Below, in pieces: positions 24,201-32,317 of a DNA stretch of 64,000 nt. The translations under genes were made by a program, and so were the position numbers. The stretch covers positions 1,240,001-1,304,000 of the forward strand of contig OZ020249.1 in the NCBI GenBank assembly GCA_963971285.1, in the 5' to 3' direction. Within the stretch, counting starts at the first letter, position 1, and the number at the start of each line of letters is the position of its first letter. Below the pieces are notes generated by a model. The model was not told the origin of the DNA. It made no database searches and saw nothing but the letters and a program-made list of their open reading frames with translations. Origin of the DNA: Astropecten irregularis (taxonomy: Eukaryota; Echinodermata; Asteroidea; Paxillosida; Astropectinidae).

Positions 24201-25729
24201 GAAAGCCAAAAACAGACATTTGTGCAGAAATTAATATTTACAAATGCTGGTTCACTCAAATATCTAAATGATGTGCACTGCTTTTGATAAGTGGGCGACA
24301 TGTTTTTTTTTTCTTACTTATTATTAAAATTCCATGGATGGCAGTGGTGGCAGTGTGTCAGCAGAGTTTGAGTTGATTCAAGTCAATTTAAAGAAGTCAC
24401 TTGAGTCGAGTCGAGTCAATTTAAAGAAGTCACTTGAGTCGAGTGGAGTCATTTTAAAGAAGTGACTCGAGTCGAGTGGAGTCATTTTAAGGAAGTGACT
24501 CCAGTCGAGTGGAGTCATTTTAAGGAAGTGACTCCAGTCGAGTGGAGTCATTTTAAAGAAGTGACTGGAGTCGAGTGGAGTCATTTTAAGGAAGTGACTC
24601 GAGTCGAGTGGAGTCATTTTAAGGAAGTGACTCGAGTCGAGTGGAGTCATTTTAAGGAAGTGACTCGAGTCGAGTGGAGTCATTTTAAGGAAGTGACTCG
24701 AGTCGAGTGGAGTCATTTTAAGGAAGTGACTCGAGTCGAGTGGAGTCATTTTAAGGAAGTGACTCGAGTCGAGTGGAGTCATTTTAAGGAAGTGACTCGA
24801 GTCGAGTGGAGTCATTTTAAGGAAGTGACTCGAGTCGAGTGGAGTCATTTTAAGGAAGTGACTCGAGTCGAGTGGAGTCATTTTAAGGAAGTAACTCAAG
24901 TCGAGTGGAGTCATTTTAAAGAAGTGACTCGAGTTGAGACTAGTCATTTTAAAGAAGTGATTCGAGTCGAGTCAAGTAATTAGATCAAGAAAGTCGAGTT
25001 GAGTCAATATTTAGCTCGAGTCAATTCAAGTCACAAATATTTAGATATAAACAAACACCAGGAGACTGGAATTTGTTTGCTTTTTAAATATTACCATAGA
25101 ATACCAAACATGTCACATAGTATTCTGTGTCCGGACCGCGACATGGTGTACAGTACATGTATGTTTTGTCACATGCATTGTGCGTGATATGCAAGCTGAG
25201 CAGATGACCACTGTGTTACAAACCATGTACCCGAACTGCGTATATCTAAACATTTTTCGCAATTGGGGGACTTCGTGTCGTGTCGTGTCGAGTCATTTGC
25301 TCACAATGACTCGAGTTGAGTTGGGTCATTGGGACTGGACTTGAGTCAAGTCTCAAATAAATGTGACTCAACTCTTTGTGACAGTGTGCACTCACTGCTC
25401 TGTACAATAACAAATCATTGGTAACTTTGAAATTGACAGCAGTCTTTTGCTCTGAAGTGCACATAATGGTTGTGGTCAAACTTGCCCTGCGTTTTGGGAA
25501 CTTGGTATTTGTATGAGAATTCATGTGTTGATATTCTGATATTTGTTTTGACATTCCAGCATACTGGTGCCCGTTTCACAAACCTGCATTTCCAACCTTT
25601 GGTAGCAAGTTCTCTTGCTTCATCTGCCAGAAGTCTATAAACCAGCCTAAGGGTGACCCTCCATTAGCCTACCTCTGCAACTTCTGTGATCCTGGCTTCA
25701 TGGAACGATGCTGTAAACTGGTTCCTTGA
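9208..25729 (+). CDS. DUF4062-NACHT NTPase with Cys-rich tail (TEP1/TTC41-like), 15 coding exons
   Basis: Exons: 9208-9285, 10031-10417, 11710-11894, 12675-12906, 13641-13724, 13979-14093, 14558-14769, 17063-17141, 18510-18688, 18945-19181, 20622-20834, 22622-22822, 23118-23339, 23770-23947 and 25560-25729 (TGA). All borders are GT/AG and in phase except the exon 10 acceptor, where the AG lies one base further upstream. The product is about 923 residues. MGISLTKKKK fits an N-myristoylation signal (Gly2, Thr6, basic run). A charged low-complexity segment follows, then DUF4062 from residue 131 (VVRLFVSSTFQDFQNERE, LRWGVP, MLGERYGW). Next is NACHT: Walker A ADPGEGKSS (412-420), Walker B LLVVVDAINQ (Asp513) and sensor-like STTRED (Arg555). 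A winged-helix-like region (residues 660-790) precedes a tail with 15 Cys. TEP1, TTC41 and NPHP3-type relatives use such NTPases as oligomerising scaffolds or sensors. Here TPR and WD repeats are absent. A cytosolic membrane-tethered sensor is inference. Confidence 0.85.
9665..9850. repeat. TTAA-family MITE fragment
   Basis: The blocks CTTTCAGGGTATGAAGATGG, CACCTGAAATGCTGTATTTA and GGTAAGATCAAAACCATTC match the minus orientation of the family. No intact termini remain. Confidence 0.55.
10555..10645 (-). repeat. tRNA-derived SINE fragment
   Basis: Read on the minus strand it contains an A-box-like TCAGTTGGAGCATGTGGTAC and a B-box GGATTCAAATCC about 30 bases later, the internal pol III promoter layout of tRNA-derived SINEs. 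It lies in intron 2 of the NACHT gene. Confidence 0.55.
10640..11020. repeat. Degenerate TTAA-family MITE
   Basis: CATTTCAGACAAAAACATTT, GTAAGTTTTATGTGAATCTG and CTTACCAATTCTGTACCATC resemble the family interior and right end. AAGGGATGGTACAGAACTGG at the left and CCAATTCTGTACCATCCCTT at the right form inverted termini that differ from the main subfamily. It may be a sister subfamily rather than a decayed copy. Confidence 0.5.
11207..11529. mobile_element. TTAA-family MITE copy, left end diverged
   Basis: The right end GATATTACCTTTAA is conserved and the interior blocks are in order (GAAACAGAAATCTTCACAG, TGGGCACCGTCGTATGGGAC). The left end starts TTAAAGCAGATAGACTACC, where the usual TCATACTTTGG word is lost. 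Confidence 0.55.
12910..13140. mobile_element. Inverted-repeat element abutting NACHT exon 4
   Basis: AAAAGAAGGTAGGTTTGCGG on the left is repeated inverse at about 13092-13112. The arms continue through CACCATGTAATCTCTTCTG and GAGAGTGTG to about 13005, leaving roughly 55 bp of loop. The right flank (ACTTCCACCATGCATAGC) recurs beside the same terminus at 26297, so the repeat extends to about 13140. The left arm supplies a strong splice donor (AAG|GTAGGT) 33 bases after the more likely original one. Confidence 0.6.
13410..13565 (-). repeat. tRNA-derived SINE
   Basis: On the minus strand, an A-box TAGCTCGGTGGCCTATGGC is followed by CTGCACTAGTAAGCAGGACG and a B-box GTTCAAATCCC in tRNA-like spacing. 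The copies at 16505 and 26700 share the CACTAGYAAGCAGGA or GGTGAGATTCAAAC words. It sits in intron 4. Confidence 0.65.
14323..14505. mobile_element. TTAA-flanked MITE, short internal-deletion form
   Basis: TTAA borders both sides. The left terminus AGGTAGTATCATACTTTGG and right terminus CAAAGTATGATATTACCT are inverse copies. The interior is half the length of the 312-682 copy. Inserted in intron 6 just upstream of the exon 7 acceptor. Confidence 0.7.
14901..14987. mobile_element. 87-bp MITE, GGGGCCTGTTTGTTT family
   Basis: The termini GGGGCCTGTTTGTTTAA and TTAAACAAACAGGCCC are inverse copies, and the whole element folds as one hairpin. A second family member is at 27211-27320. Confidence 0.65.
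15853..16030. mobile_element. hAT-like MITE with poly-G/poly-C interior
   Basis: The termini CAGTGGCGTCACCA and TGGTGATGCCACTG are inverse copies with one mismatch. The flanks accataga (15845-15852) and accatagc (16031-16038) are an 8-bp target duplication with one difference. CAGNGGCG ends plus 8-bp duplications are typical of hAT elements. The interior is mostly G and C homopolymers and could be mis-sized in the assembly. Confidence 0.65.
16158..16357. other. Assembly gap of 200 N
   Basis: Exactly 200 N, a conventional placeholder for unknown length. The bases on both sides read catgagtccat, so the contig ends may overlap and the gap may be smaller than shown or absent. It lies in intron 7 of the NACHT gene, so no coding sequence is demonstrably lost. 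Confidence 0.95.
16440..16565 (+). repeat. tRNA-derived SINE fragment
   Basis: CTGCACTAGCAAGCAGGAGG is followed by GTGGGTTCGAATCCTAC, a tRNA T-arm with a 5-bp stem that includes one wobble pair. It is the sense-strand relative of the copy at 13410-13565; the A-box half is missing. Confidence 0.55.
17520..17882. mobile_element. TTAA-family MITE, near full length
   Basis: The left border TTAAAGGTAATATCATACTT and right terminus ACCAAAGTATGATAGTAC are inverse copies; the right TTAA has mutated. The interior matches 312-682 along its length, including the CTTTTGAAAGATC palindrome. In intron 8. Confidence 0.65.
18105..18225 (-). repeat. Dispersed repeat shared with 57966-58063
   Basis: On the minus strand it reads ACTGCTCCTTAGCCAAAATA, ATGACCCG, GGAGGGCC and TTTTGATCCTAGCAG in order. 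The plus strand at 57966 carries the same blocks with moderate divergence. No terminal structure was identified. Confidence 0.45.
19485..19560. repeat. (AAT)n microsatellite with TTGCGC-type tail
   Basis: A run of six AAT units is followed by ATTACCATTTGTATTGCGCG. Similar trinucleotide plus GCGC tails mark the 3' ends of many invertebrate retroposons. No body of such an element is recognisable here. Confidence 0.4.
21238..21986. mobile_element. 749-bp hAT-like element built from TACTCG/TACTTG repeats
   Basis: The ends CAGTGTTGTAGT and ACTACAACACTG are exact inverse copies. They are flanked by perfect 8-bp direct repeats gatggtat (21230-21237 and 21987-21994), the hAT-type signature. Both arms are dominated by ACTCG/ACTTG hexamers (21246-21400 and 21722-21975), with a less repetitive centre. 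Thr/Arg/Ser/Tyr-rich frames across it are by-products of the hexamers. In the intron between exons 11 and 12. Confidence 0.75.
22480..22560 (-). repeat. tRNA-derived SINE fragment
   Basis: The minus strand has GATAGCTCAGCTAGTAGAG, a good tRNA D-arm/A-box, and a degraded B-box GTTTGAATACTG. Located about 60 bp before the exon 12 acceptor. Confidence 0.5.
23770..25729 (+). other. Cysteine-rich C-terminal module, exons 14-15
   Basis: Residues 809-923 contain 15 Cys and 2 His, arranged as CTFC, CCAIC, YWCPFH, CFIC, CNFC and CC. The repeated C-x2-C pairs suggest two or three zinc sites. I do not recognise it as a RING, B-box or other named finger. The intron between the two exons holds the 33-bp minisatellite. 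Confidence 0.6.
24342..25395. repeat. 33-bp minisatellite in a possible hAT-like element
   Basis: About 18 units of 33 bp run from 24375 to 24990. The core is GACTCGAGTCGAGTGGAGTC followed by ATTTTAAGGAAGT. The middle units are almost identical and the outer ones diverged, the normal pattern for tandem arrays. Because 33 is a multiple of three, open frames of more than 170 codons appear on both strands; these are not genes. The edges CAGTGGTGGCAGTGTGTCA and its inverse near 25390 are only loosely complementary, and no target duplication was found. Confidence 0.7.
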
Positions 25730-26139
25730 AAGATGCAGCATCCTTCAAAGCAATCAGCCAACTTGGACTAACAGCTCTCTAGGCACAGATAGAGTGTCTA
25801 TTCAGGCATAATGCAAGTACATTGCAGTTTCATGATGTTGAAATTTGTTCAGTGGGTGATAATCTGTGTAATATTTATATATGTAGCTTCAGATCAAACA
25901 TGATTTACATATTTTACATACTATATTCTATCTATTGTTATTTTTGATACTTTTATGTGTATGTGGCCTGTAGTTAAAATCACACAGAAAATTATGCAAC
26001 ACAAGGTTTCACACAAATGTTTACATGTAATTGTTTAGCCTTCTTAGCCTTTTTTAAATAATGTTATTTTTGTTAAATATTGATTTCAAATGGACATCAT
26101 CAGTGCCTTGACTTTTACATATTGTAAACAAAATGCAAT

Positions 26140-26149
26140 AATAAATAAA
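26140..26149 (+). other. Candidate polyadenylation signals of the NACHT gene
   Basis: Two overlapping AATAAA hexamers lie about 410 bases after the TGA at 25727-25729. They are the first canonical hexamers found in a scan of the 3' flank, which fits a 3' UTR of about 430 bases. Further AATAAA words up to 26270 belong to an (AAAT)n microsatellite. Confidence 0.4.
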
Positions 26150-26289
26150 CAAGTAAGTAAATCATTAAATACAAGAACAAATAAATGTCCAAATAAGTAA
26201 ATAAACTGATACAAAAGTCAATCAATCACATCATTTAAAAAGAATAAATAAATAAATAAATAAATAGATAATGATATCTATAAAGAGTT

Positions 26290-26370
26290 TATACATGGTG
26301 TCTCCGCAAACCTTTCCTTATTACGTGACTTCCACCATACAAAGCTTCAAATCCTACAAATTCTTAGTAA
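26290..26370. repeat. Partial copy of the GGTTTGCGG inverted-repeat family
   Basis: ACATGGTGTCTCCGCAAACC followed by ACTTCCACCATACAAAGC aligns with the right half of the element beside exon 4 (13080-13140). Confidence 0.5.
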
Positions 26371-26639
26371 TTTTTATTTTATTGATTATGAATTGTGTAA
26401 TTTTTGTTCATGTTAATTTCAAAATGTTATGAATGTTTTTTATTCATATTTGTAAGCACTTTGTATACAGGGCCTATCATTGTGTAGCGCTTTTGAATAT
26501 TGATTTTTTTTTATATATAGAAATAAAGCTATAGAAATGAAGTAAATGTTCAATGTTAAATGTTAAATGATAATATATATAGAGAGAGTTATAGGGCCTA
26601 TGCAGTAAGAAAAGGCGTGCACATAGTGAACAAGACGAG

Positions 26640-26790
26640 ACTGTAGATTGAATCCCGGCATATTGGAGCACTGTACACTCATTATTGCTTTGCTGAATCG
26701 TCTCGACAAATCACTAGAAGACTCGGGTGAGATTCAAACATGGGCCTCCTGTTATCCAGCTCAGCCATCTGACCACACAGGTACATGTAG
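26640..26790 (-). repeat. tRNA-derived SINE fragment
   Basis: The minus strand carries an A-box-like GCTGAGCTGGATAACAGG and a B-box-like TGTTTGAATCTCACCCGAG, matching the family at 13410. Confidence 0.5.
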
Positions 26791-27210
26791 CTGAAGAGGG
26801 GATGAGGGAGGGAGACTGTACTCTGCTGCATTTCAGCTATGATGAACAACAGTTGCCTTTATAACATTATTGTAAGACTGTAAATGTTATGAATGAATCA
26901 TGATCATGTAAAATGCGATTTGGGTTCTTATGTGTGACCAGGGCTCGATTTCACGAAATGCTCAGACAGATTGTAACATGTGTATCAATCTTAATTGCTA
27001 AGCAAAGTGTGATGTCACAATACAAGTTACTATGGAAAAAGGAACAACTCTTCTAAAAGATTAATCGAAAACTTTATGAAATCGACTACAGGACTATTTG
27101 ATATCAAGATGAAGGGTTACCTTTGCAAAGGGGAAAGAAAGTCATCATAGGCTTTAAGATAGACAATAGACATAAAGGTGCAACTCTTACTCCAACTCCT
27201 CTGAGTTTTG

Positions 27211-27320
27211 GGGCCTGTTTGTTTATGACGAATCCTGCGGATCCGGATCCCATTTTAGCGTGCCCTGCATAGGACGTGGATCCCAAAATATCGGATCCTT
27301 GGCGTGAAACAAACAGGCCC
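27211..27320. mobile_element. 110-bp MITE, GGGGCCTGTTTGTTT family
   Basis: The termini GGGCCTGTTTGTTT and AAACAAACAGGCCC are inverse copies, with GGATCC words near both ends of the interior. Same family as 14901-14987 but with a different centre. Confidence 0.65.
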
Positions 27321-27544
27321 TTAATCAAACATTGATACGATAATACAGTGTACTATTATGTACATGTACTTGAAAAGGTAGAAGTGGCATTCGTTTAAAG
27401 AAAGTTTGTTAGGTGGCAGGTTGGACGGACCAATTTATGTAGACAGGTGAATACTGGTAACTCATGAAAATAAAAGCTCATAAAGTACTTATTGATATAA
27501 ACGATTGCTTTTTATTACTGGATGTCCTCAAGTTACAGAGTATA

Positions 27545-27880
27545 ATAAGGGTAAATACATGATTGGTAAAGGTCATAGAACAGCACTCACACTTTGTCTG
27601 ATCCAGCATGTACATGAAATAATAAACCTGTCAACATTAGTACCGAGAAAATAGCGGAAACCCGACTCAATTGTTCTTCATAAAACATAAAGAATGGTTT
27701 TAAAGAACTGTTTTCGATCATTGTTTTACTAATTTCTTGATAAAACCAGCATTTCATTTGGAAATATTTTAATGGTATATTTCTATTTCTACCATACTTT
27801 TGAAACTTTTGAAAGTTATATGTAAACCTGTGAACGTTTCTGTTTGGGTATGTTACCAATCATGTACTGTACCTTTAAGC
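27545..27880. repeat. Degenerate TTAA-family MITE
   Basis: TTTTACTAATTTCTTGATAA, GCATTTCATTTGGAAATATT and GTTACCAATCATGTACTGTA follow the family order. A close relative of the left part occurs at 55900 and 56560 (GGTAAGATCAAAACCATTC). Confidence 0.5.
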
Positions 27881-27922
27881 AAACAGAAGAAATATCTTCT
27901 TACATTAGAGGCAAGGGCATCA

Positions 27923-28440
27923 TTAAATCGAGCTATGTGAATGTGAAGTCATATTTCTAAATCTGGGGGATTTTAAGAGTTTCAGACCAAAGTTATACAA
28001 TAAAGTGTCCCTCCTAGTTTCAAGACTAGAAATCCCTAACACATCCAGGGCAATGGAGTAGCTGTGATACTGACGAGGGCCTAATATAATACGACATGCA
28101 CGTTTTTGCACATTTTCAATTCTCTGAGACAGGTGTTTACTTATCGAGGTGTGCCAGACTGGACTAGCATACTCTAAAATTGGTCTGATATGTAGCAGGT
28201 GAAAATCGAAACTAAGTCATCCAATGGAGCATCATATTTCTTTAGAATACACAAAGTAAATAACCTTCTGGAGGCTTTAGAGATAATATTACCAACATGA
28301 ATGTCCCATTTAAGATCACTCTGAATCGTGACTCCAAAAAGTTTCATGTGATTAACCTTGTTTAACGATATGCCATTAATGGTTAACATTGGGTTAGGCA
28401 TAACTAGTTTTGCATAATAGTCTCTCATTCTACCTGGGGC
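27923..28440 (-). pseudogene. Non-LTR retrotransposon remnant, post-palm RT region
   Basis: Minus-strand conceptual protein: LTINGISLNKVNHMKLFGVT, DLKWDIHVGNIISKASRRLF, RPILEYASPVWHTSIS, IENVQKRACRIILG and LDVLGISSLETRRDTLL. These are the motifs that follow the reverse-transcriptase palm in CR1/Jockey-type LINEs. One 1-base frameshift lies near 28185. The RT core is missing upstream, where a GC-rich block begins. A dead 3' fragment. Confidence 0.75.
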
Positions 28441-28620
28441 CAACCTCACCAACGCCCCGCGACCAAAAAGAAGCCCAAACCCACATCCAAACGGGTAAAA
28501 TCGCTGCATAAAGCAGCGACCGGTCCCCGCCCAGCGGCGGACCCGAACCCCAGCGACGATCGCAAAGCGCCAGAAATATCGGACCCTGGTCTTTTTTCCC
28601 TTCTCCTTGCATAGCATTCA
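28440..28620. other. GC-rich block of unknown origin
   Basis: Distinctly GC-rich against AT-rich surroundings, with the short inverted repeat ATCGCTGCAT/AGCAGCGA and several CGG/CCG clusters. It is joined directly to the LINE remnant and may be part of that element's recombined end or of a separate structured retroposon. No gene was recognised. Confidence 0.35.
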
Positions 28621-28816
28621 TCGTTGTTAGGCCTTTGTTATCAGTGTTCTGTTTTTCCCATTTTCAGTCCCCTTTCAGCTCATCTGTTTTTTCTTTTCTC
28701 TACACAACAGTCCATCGTTACGCTACTTGAGGTTTTTCCATTTCTTCTTCAGTATATCGTTATGTTTTTACTGCATAACATTCCGTCGTTACGCTAACAC
28801 GGTGCACTGACCATTA

Positions 28817-29880
28817 TTGGGGAGAAGTCGGCACAAGTTGGCCTCAACATCCACTCAAATAAAAGCAGAATTCCGAGAGTCAACGCAACCTGTACCAACC
28901 CTATTACACTCCAAGGGAAAGAATTTGGGGAAACAGGATCTTTCACATAATTATCTTGGGAGTAATGTAGACAAAGCAGGCGGTTCAGATGCAGATGTGA
29001 TGATGCGGATCGGGAAGGCAAGGACAGCTTTTCATCAGCTGAACAACGTTTGGGCTTCTTCAAATATTGAACTAAAAACAAAGCTAAGGAGCTTCAATGC
29101 AGTTGTTAAACCAGCCTTGTTATATGGGGCCGAGTCATGGAGGACTATAGTAGTACTTACCAAGAAAATCCAGGCATTTGTTAACACGTGTTTGAGGAGG
29201 ATACTCTGGATCTTCTACCCAGATGTGATTAGCAACCAGGCATTGTGGGATATCACCAACCAGCAGCTCATTGAGGATTAGACAAAGGCGTTGGAGGTGG
29301 TAGGGTCATACACTCAGGAAACCTAACCGGAATACCACCAAGACAGCACTCACATGGAACCCACAAGGGAAAAGGAAAAGGATATGACCAAGAAACTCAT
29401 GGAGAAGGGACCTAGAAGCGGACTTGAAGAGGTTGGGATACTCTTGGAGGGACTGGCACAGGACCGGCCTGGTTGGTGTAGACTTGTTGGCGGCCTATGT
29501 CCAAGAAGCAGGCGCGGTTCTAGAGCCCAAATCTTGGGGGGGGCTAGAAGAGCCATTATTTTTTTTGGGGGGGGGGGGGGGGCTAGAAGACCCATTTTTG
29601 GGGGTTCTTCCAACACTCGCTTCTGCTATGTCTTATTAGGGGTCGAAAAACATGCACATTATAGGCCACACAACGCGTTTTTTATGTAATTGGCGCTTAA
29701 TAACTGAAAAAAAATCCAGTATTTTCAAGAATTTTTTTTTCACTTGCATTTTTTTGGGGGGCTAGACAAAAGTTTGGGGGGGGGGGGGGCTACAGCCCCC
29801 CCCCCCCCCCCCAGCCCCCCCCGTAGAACCGCGCCTGCCCAGAAGGGACGATGGGCGTAAGTAGGTTAGTAAGTAAGTAG
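28817..29880 (+). pseudogene. Second LINE remnant, C-terminal region, interrupted by a hAT MITE
   Basis: The first 154 codons (28817-29281) include YLGSNVDKAGGSDADVMMRI, FNAVVKPALLYGAESWR and INTCLRR-like blocks, characteristic of the C-terminal part of a LINE family widespread in marine invertebrates. A stop follows at 29281. Similarity then continues in other frames (GHTLRKPNRNTTKTALTWNP; RLGYSWRDWHRTG), with at least one more nonsense change. It is split at 29508 by a MITE and resumes at 29838, ending in GTAAGTAGG/TAAG repeats, a typical LINE 3' tail. The 5' portion is absent. Confidence 0.7.
29509..29837. mobile_element. hAT-like MITE inserted in the LINE remnant
   Basis: The termini CAGGCGCGGTTCTA and TAGAACCGCGCCTG are exact inverse copies. 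The flanks ccaagaag and cccagaag form an 8-bp duplication with one mismatch, and removing the insert rejoins the LINE sequence. The interior has long G and C runs, like the element at 15853. Confidence 0.7.
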
Positions 29881-30078
29881 ACACGGTGTAGTCACGTGTC
29901 CGTCCTTTTTGGGGGAAATGGATAACTTTGACGGACGCACGACTTACACCGGTGTCGAAACGTGAGGGAGGGTGGGTGGGTGGGTGAGCTTTATCTGTTC
30001 CCTTCCAACATTGGAGCTCCTCCCTTAGATTGGTTTATTGTCATCCCGGTCGTCTTACGAAAATTACCCATAGAGCTC

Positions 30079-30385
30079 CGCACACGGTTTTGAATGGCGC
30101 CCTCTTGATTAAATCAAGAAACTACGGTTGTGTTTATCGATCAAAATGCACTACAGCTAGCTCCGCCTCGGTTTATGATGGACGATTTATTTCTGAGAGT
30201 AACATGACTCTTAGAAGAATATTCAGCATGGACAACATGTCCCGGATTACCCCACAGGTCTTTTGCTCATGATTAGCTTTCCAGCTTCCCAGATTTCAAT
30301 AAAAGATGATTGACGGTGTACTCAATAATACTGACACCACCGCAGTTTACTTTTTAATCAAAAGAGGGCGCCCTTCAACAAACTT
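30079..30385. mobile_element. MITE with CGGTTTTGAATGGCGCCCTC termini
   Basis: ACGGTTTTGAATGGCGCCCT at the left and AGAGGGCGCCCTTCAACAAA at the right form inverted arms. Another interior block (ATTTCAATAAAAGATGATTG) recurs inverted at 52340. The same terminus is embedded in every 1.35-kb unit of the array to the right. Confidence 0.55.
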
Positions 30386-30410
30386 TTGTCCGGATTACTC
30401 ACAGACTATA

Positions 30411-30834
30411 AGGTTGCACCCAGGTAAATAAACTCCCATAGACAACAGTGGTTAATACTCAAATTTCTTAAATCATTTAAAAATATACAGAACTCTCACA
30501 GCTGTCATTTTATGGTAGGGTGACCATTGAATTTTTCTCAGCTGACCACCCCTAAAACAAGGTATGGATCACTCCAGTCAAATAAGCCATTAAAAAAAAA
30601 AACATTCCTATGAAAAGCGGCTGAAATAGACCCACTTTTTCACCCAATTGCATCAAAAGTGGTCACAATTAATGGAAGCCCAGAGTCCAGGCAGCAGGTC
30701 CGGTGCCATATTTCTTCAATCATTTATTTTCATAGCTCTCGCAACTCTCTTAGTTAAAATATATTGAGTGCTTAACTTTTATTAATGAGCTCGGCGGACG
30801 GATTTTGGCACTATTTACATGGGTGCACCCTATA
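30411..30834. mobile_element. 420-bp MITE with GGTTGCACCC termini and TATA flanks
   Basis: AGGTTGCACCCAGGTAAATA on the left pairs with TATTTACATGGGTGCACCC on the right, and TATA flanks both sides. Stand-alone copy of a module found inside the 1.35-kb units (for example 45013-45510), so those units carry a nested MITE that was amplified with them. Confidence 0.6.
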
Positions 30835-30839
30835 AGAGC

Positions 30840-32310
30840 AGATAGTGTCCATATTTTGACACCATACCACACTGCGGGGAAGCAGAATATTCCAAAGGTC
30901 ACTTATTTGAAGAAAAAAAAATATAAAATATCGCTCCTCTGCGAAATGGCAGGGGTTCGCACCTTTCGTGGCGGCCATGTTTTTTGTACAGTTTTATATG
31001 GGAAAGCATATAGCTTATTAACATGCTAACATTTTGAACATGATATTTCTCCATTCCACAACACCAAATCTGGTGTAAATCCTCTCGTTAACACACATGT
31101 GTTGCTTCATGTGTTCATCTGGGATCATTTTGCAGTGGACATAGCCACTTTGGGGTCCCACTTTGGGGGTGGATCAAGGATGGAAGAGGGGGGGGGGACT
31201 TGTCAAAGATTTTGAGGACACACACTCATTTAATGCACAAGGTGATCTCCTTTAGACAGCCTAGTAGTGAAATACATGTATGATTACTCACAGACATAAA
31301 TTTATGTCTATGGGATTACTGTATACAATATGGCACATTGGGACAAATACAGTGCGTCATAATTATTGTATTCACTTCCTTGTATACACGAAGTCCTGCA
31401 ACTCAATGCTGATCATGCCACCCATGCTAAATAAAAAAGTAGACTACTTCTAATTATAATTTGCAGAAACGATGACCAATGAAACTCAAACTCATCCAGG
31501 GGCCAATTTTACGGCGCTGCTTAGCACAAACATTTGCTAAGCATGACATTTCTGTCTTAACCAAAACAGGGCTAACAACCAAATTTCCATGTGTTGTGTA
31601 TTGCTTATGGTTGTTCTTTGGCTGTTGTTCTCTGACCATGAACATGAAATGAATTTTTTAACGGTGGTTTGTTTTATTGGGCAAGGTATTTTTGTGCTAA
31701 GCAAATTTGTGTGCTTAGCAGCGCCATGAAATTTGCCCCAGATCCCAGGCATTAGTGACCTCAAAACATCGGGCTAATATTGATTCCGTGTACAATAGTA
31801 ACTAATGTGTTTTTCTTTTATAGTAACGCACTTTAATGCGTGCACAGACTACGACTTCATTCACCATAAAAGACAGAAACACTGACTTAGTGGTTAATAC
31901 AGAGTGCAGATACTAATGAGTTTGTATGGCTATACCGTGTGCAGAATATTGACGAAGTATTTCTAGATTATTAAAACAAACTGCATTGCATTTTGTATTA
32001 ATTGCGTGGACTCGTATATATCACAGAGTATATGTGCAGGCATAATGTTAAGTATCATAATTATCGTTTGCTCAATTCATAAACACGTTGATTACATTTG
32101 TTATGCTGTTATACTGCAAAATGTGTTTCTAGTTTTTGTTCTCTATTACATGTAAATACATTTTAATGTTAAATGTTTGAATAATCACTTAAAATGCTTA
32201 CGAAATTCGATCACGTGAATGTTATGTACGTAATTCTAGACTAGATCTTCGATCTTAATTAAGAATGAAAACCTGATATCTGAGTCAAATTCGGTCTTCC
32301 TGTCAAGTTT
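30840..32310. other. Gene-free interval
   Basis: No exon or structured RNA was recognised. It holds one MITE (31499-31739), a short G run at 31190 and otherwise ordinary AT-rich DNA. Confidence 0.5.
31499..31739. mobile_element. 241-bp MITE
   Basis: GGGGCCAATTTTACGGCGCT and AGCGCCATGAAATTTGCCCC are inverse ends, and GCTTAGCAC pairs with GTGCTTAGC just inside. No ORF. Confidence 0.65.
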
Positions 32311-32317
32311 GCTCCGA

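Noticed and set aside
24378..24983. Long ORFs on both strands with 11-residue repeats.
   Set aside because: The 33-bp unit is divisible by three and lacks stops, so any frame stays open; this is a minisatellite, not a repeat protein.
9208..25729. Identification as TEP1 itself or NPHP3.
   Set aside because: No TROVE or WD repeats and no TPR array are encoded, and the N-terminus differs; only the DUF4062-NACHT core is shared.
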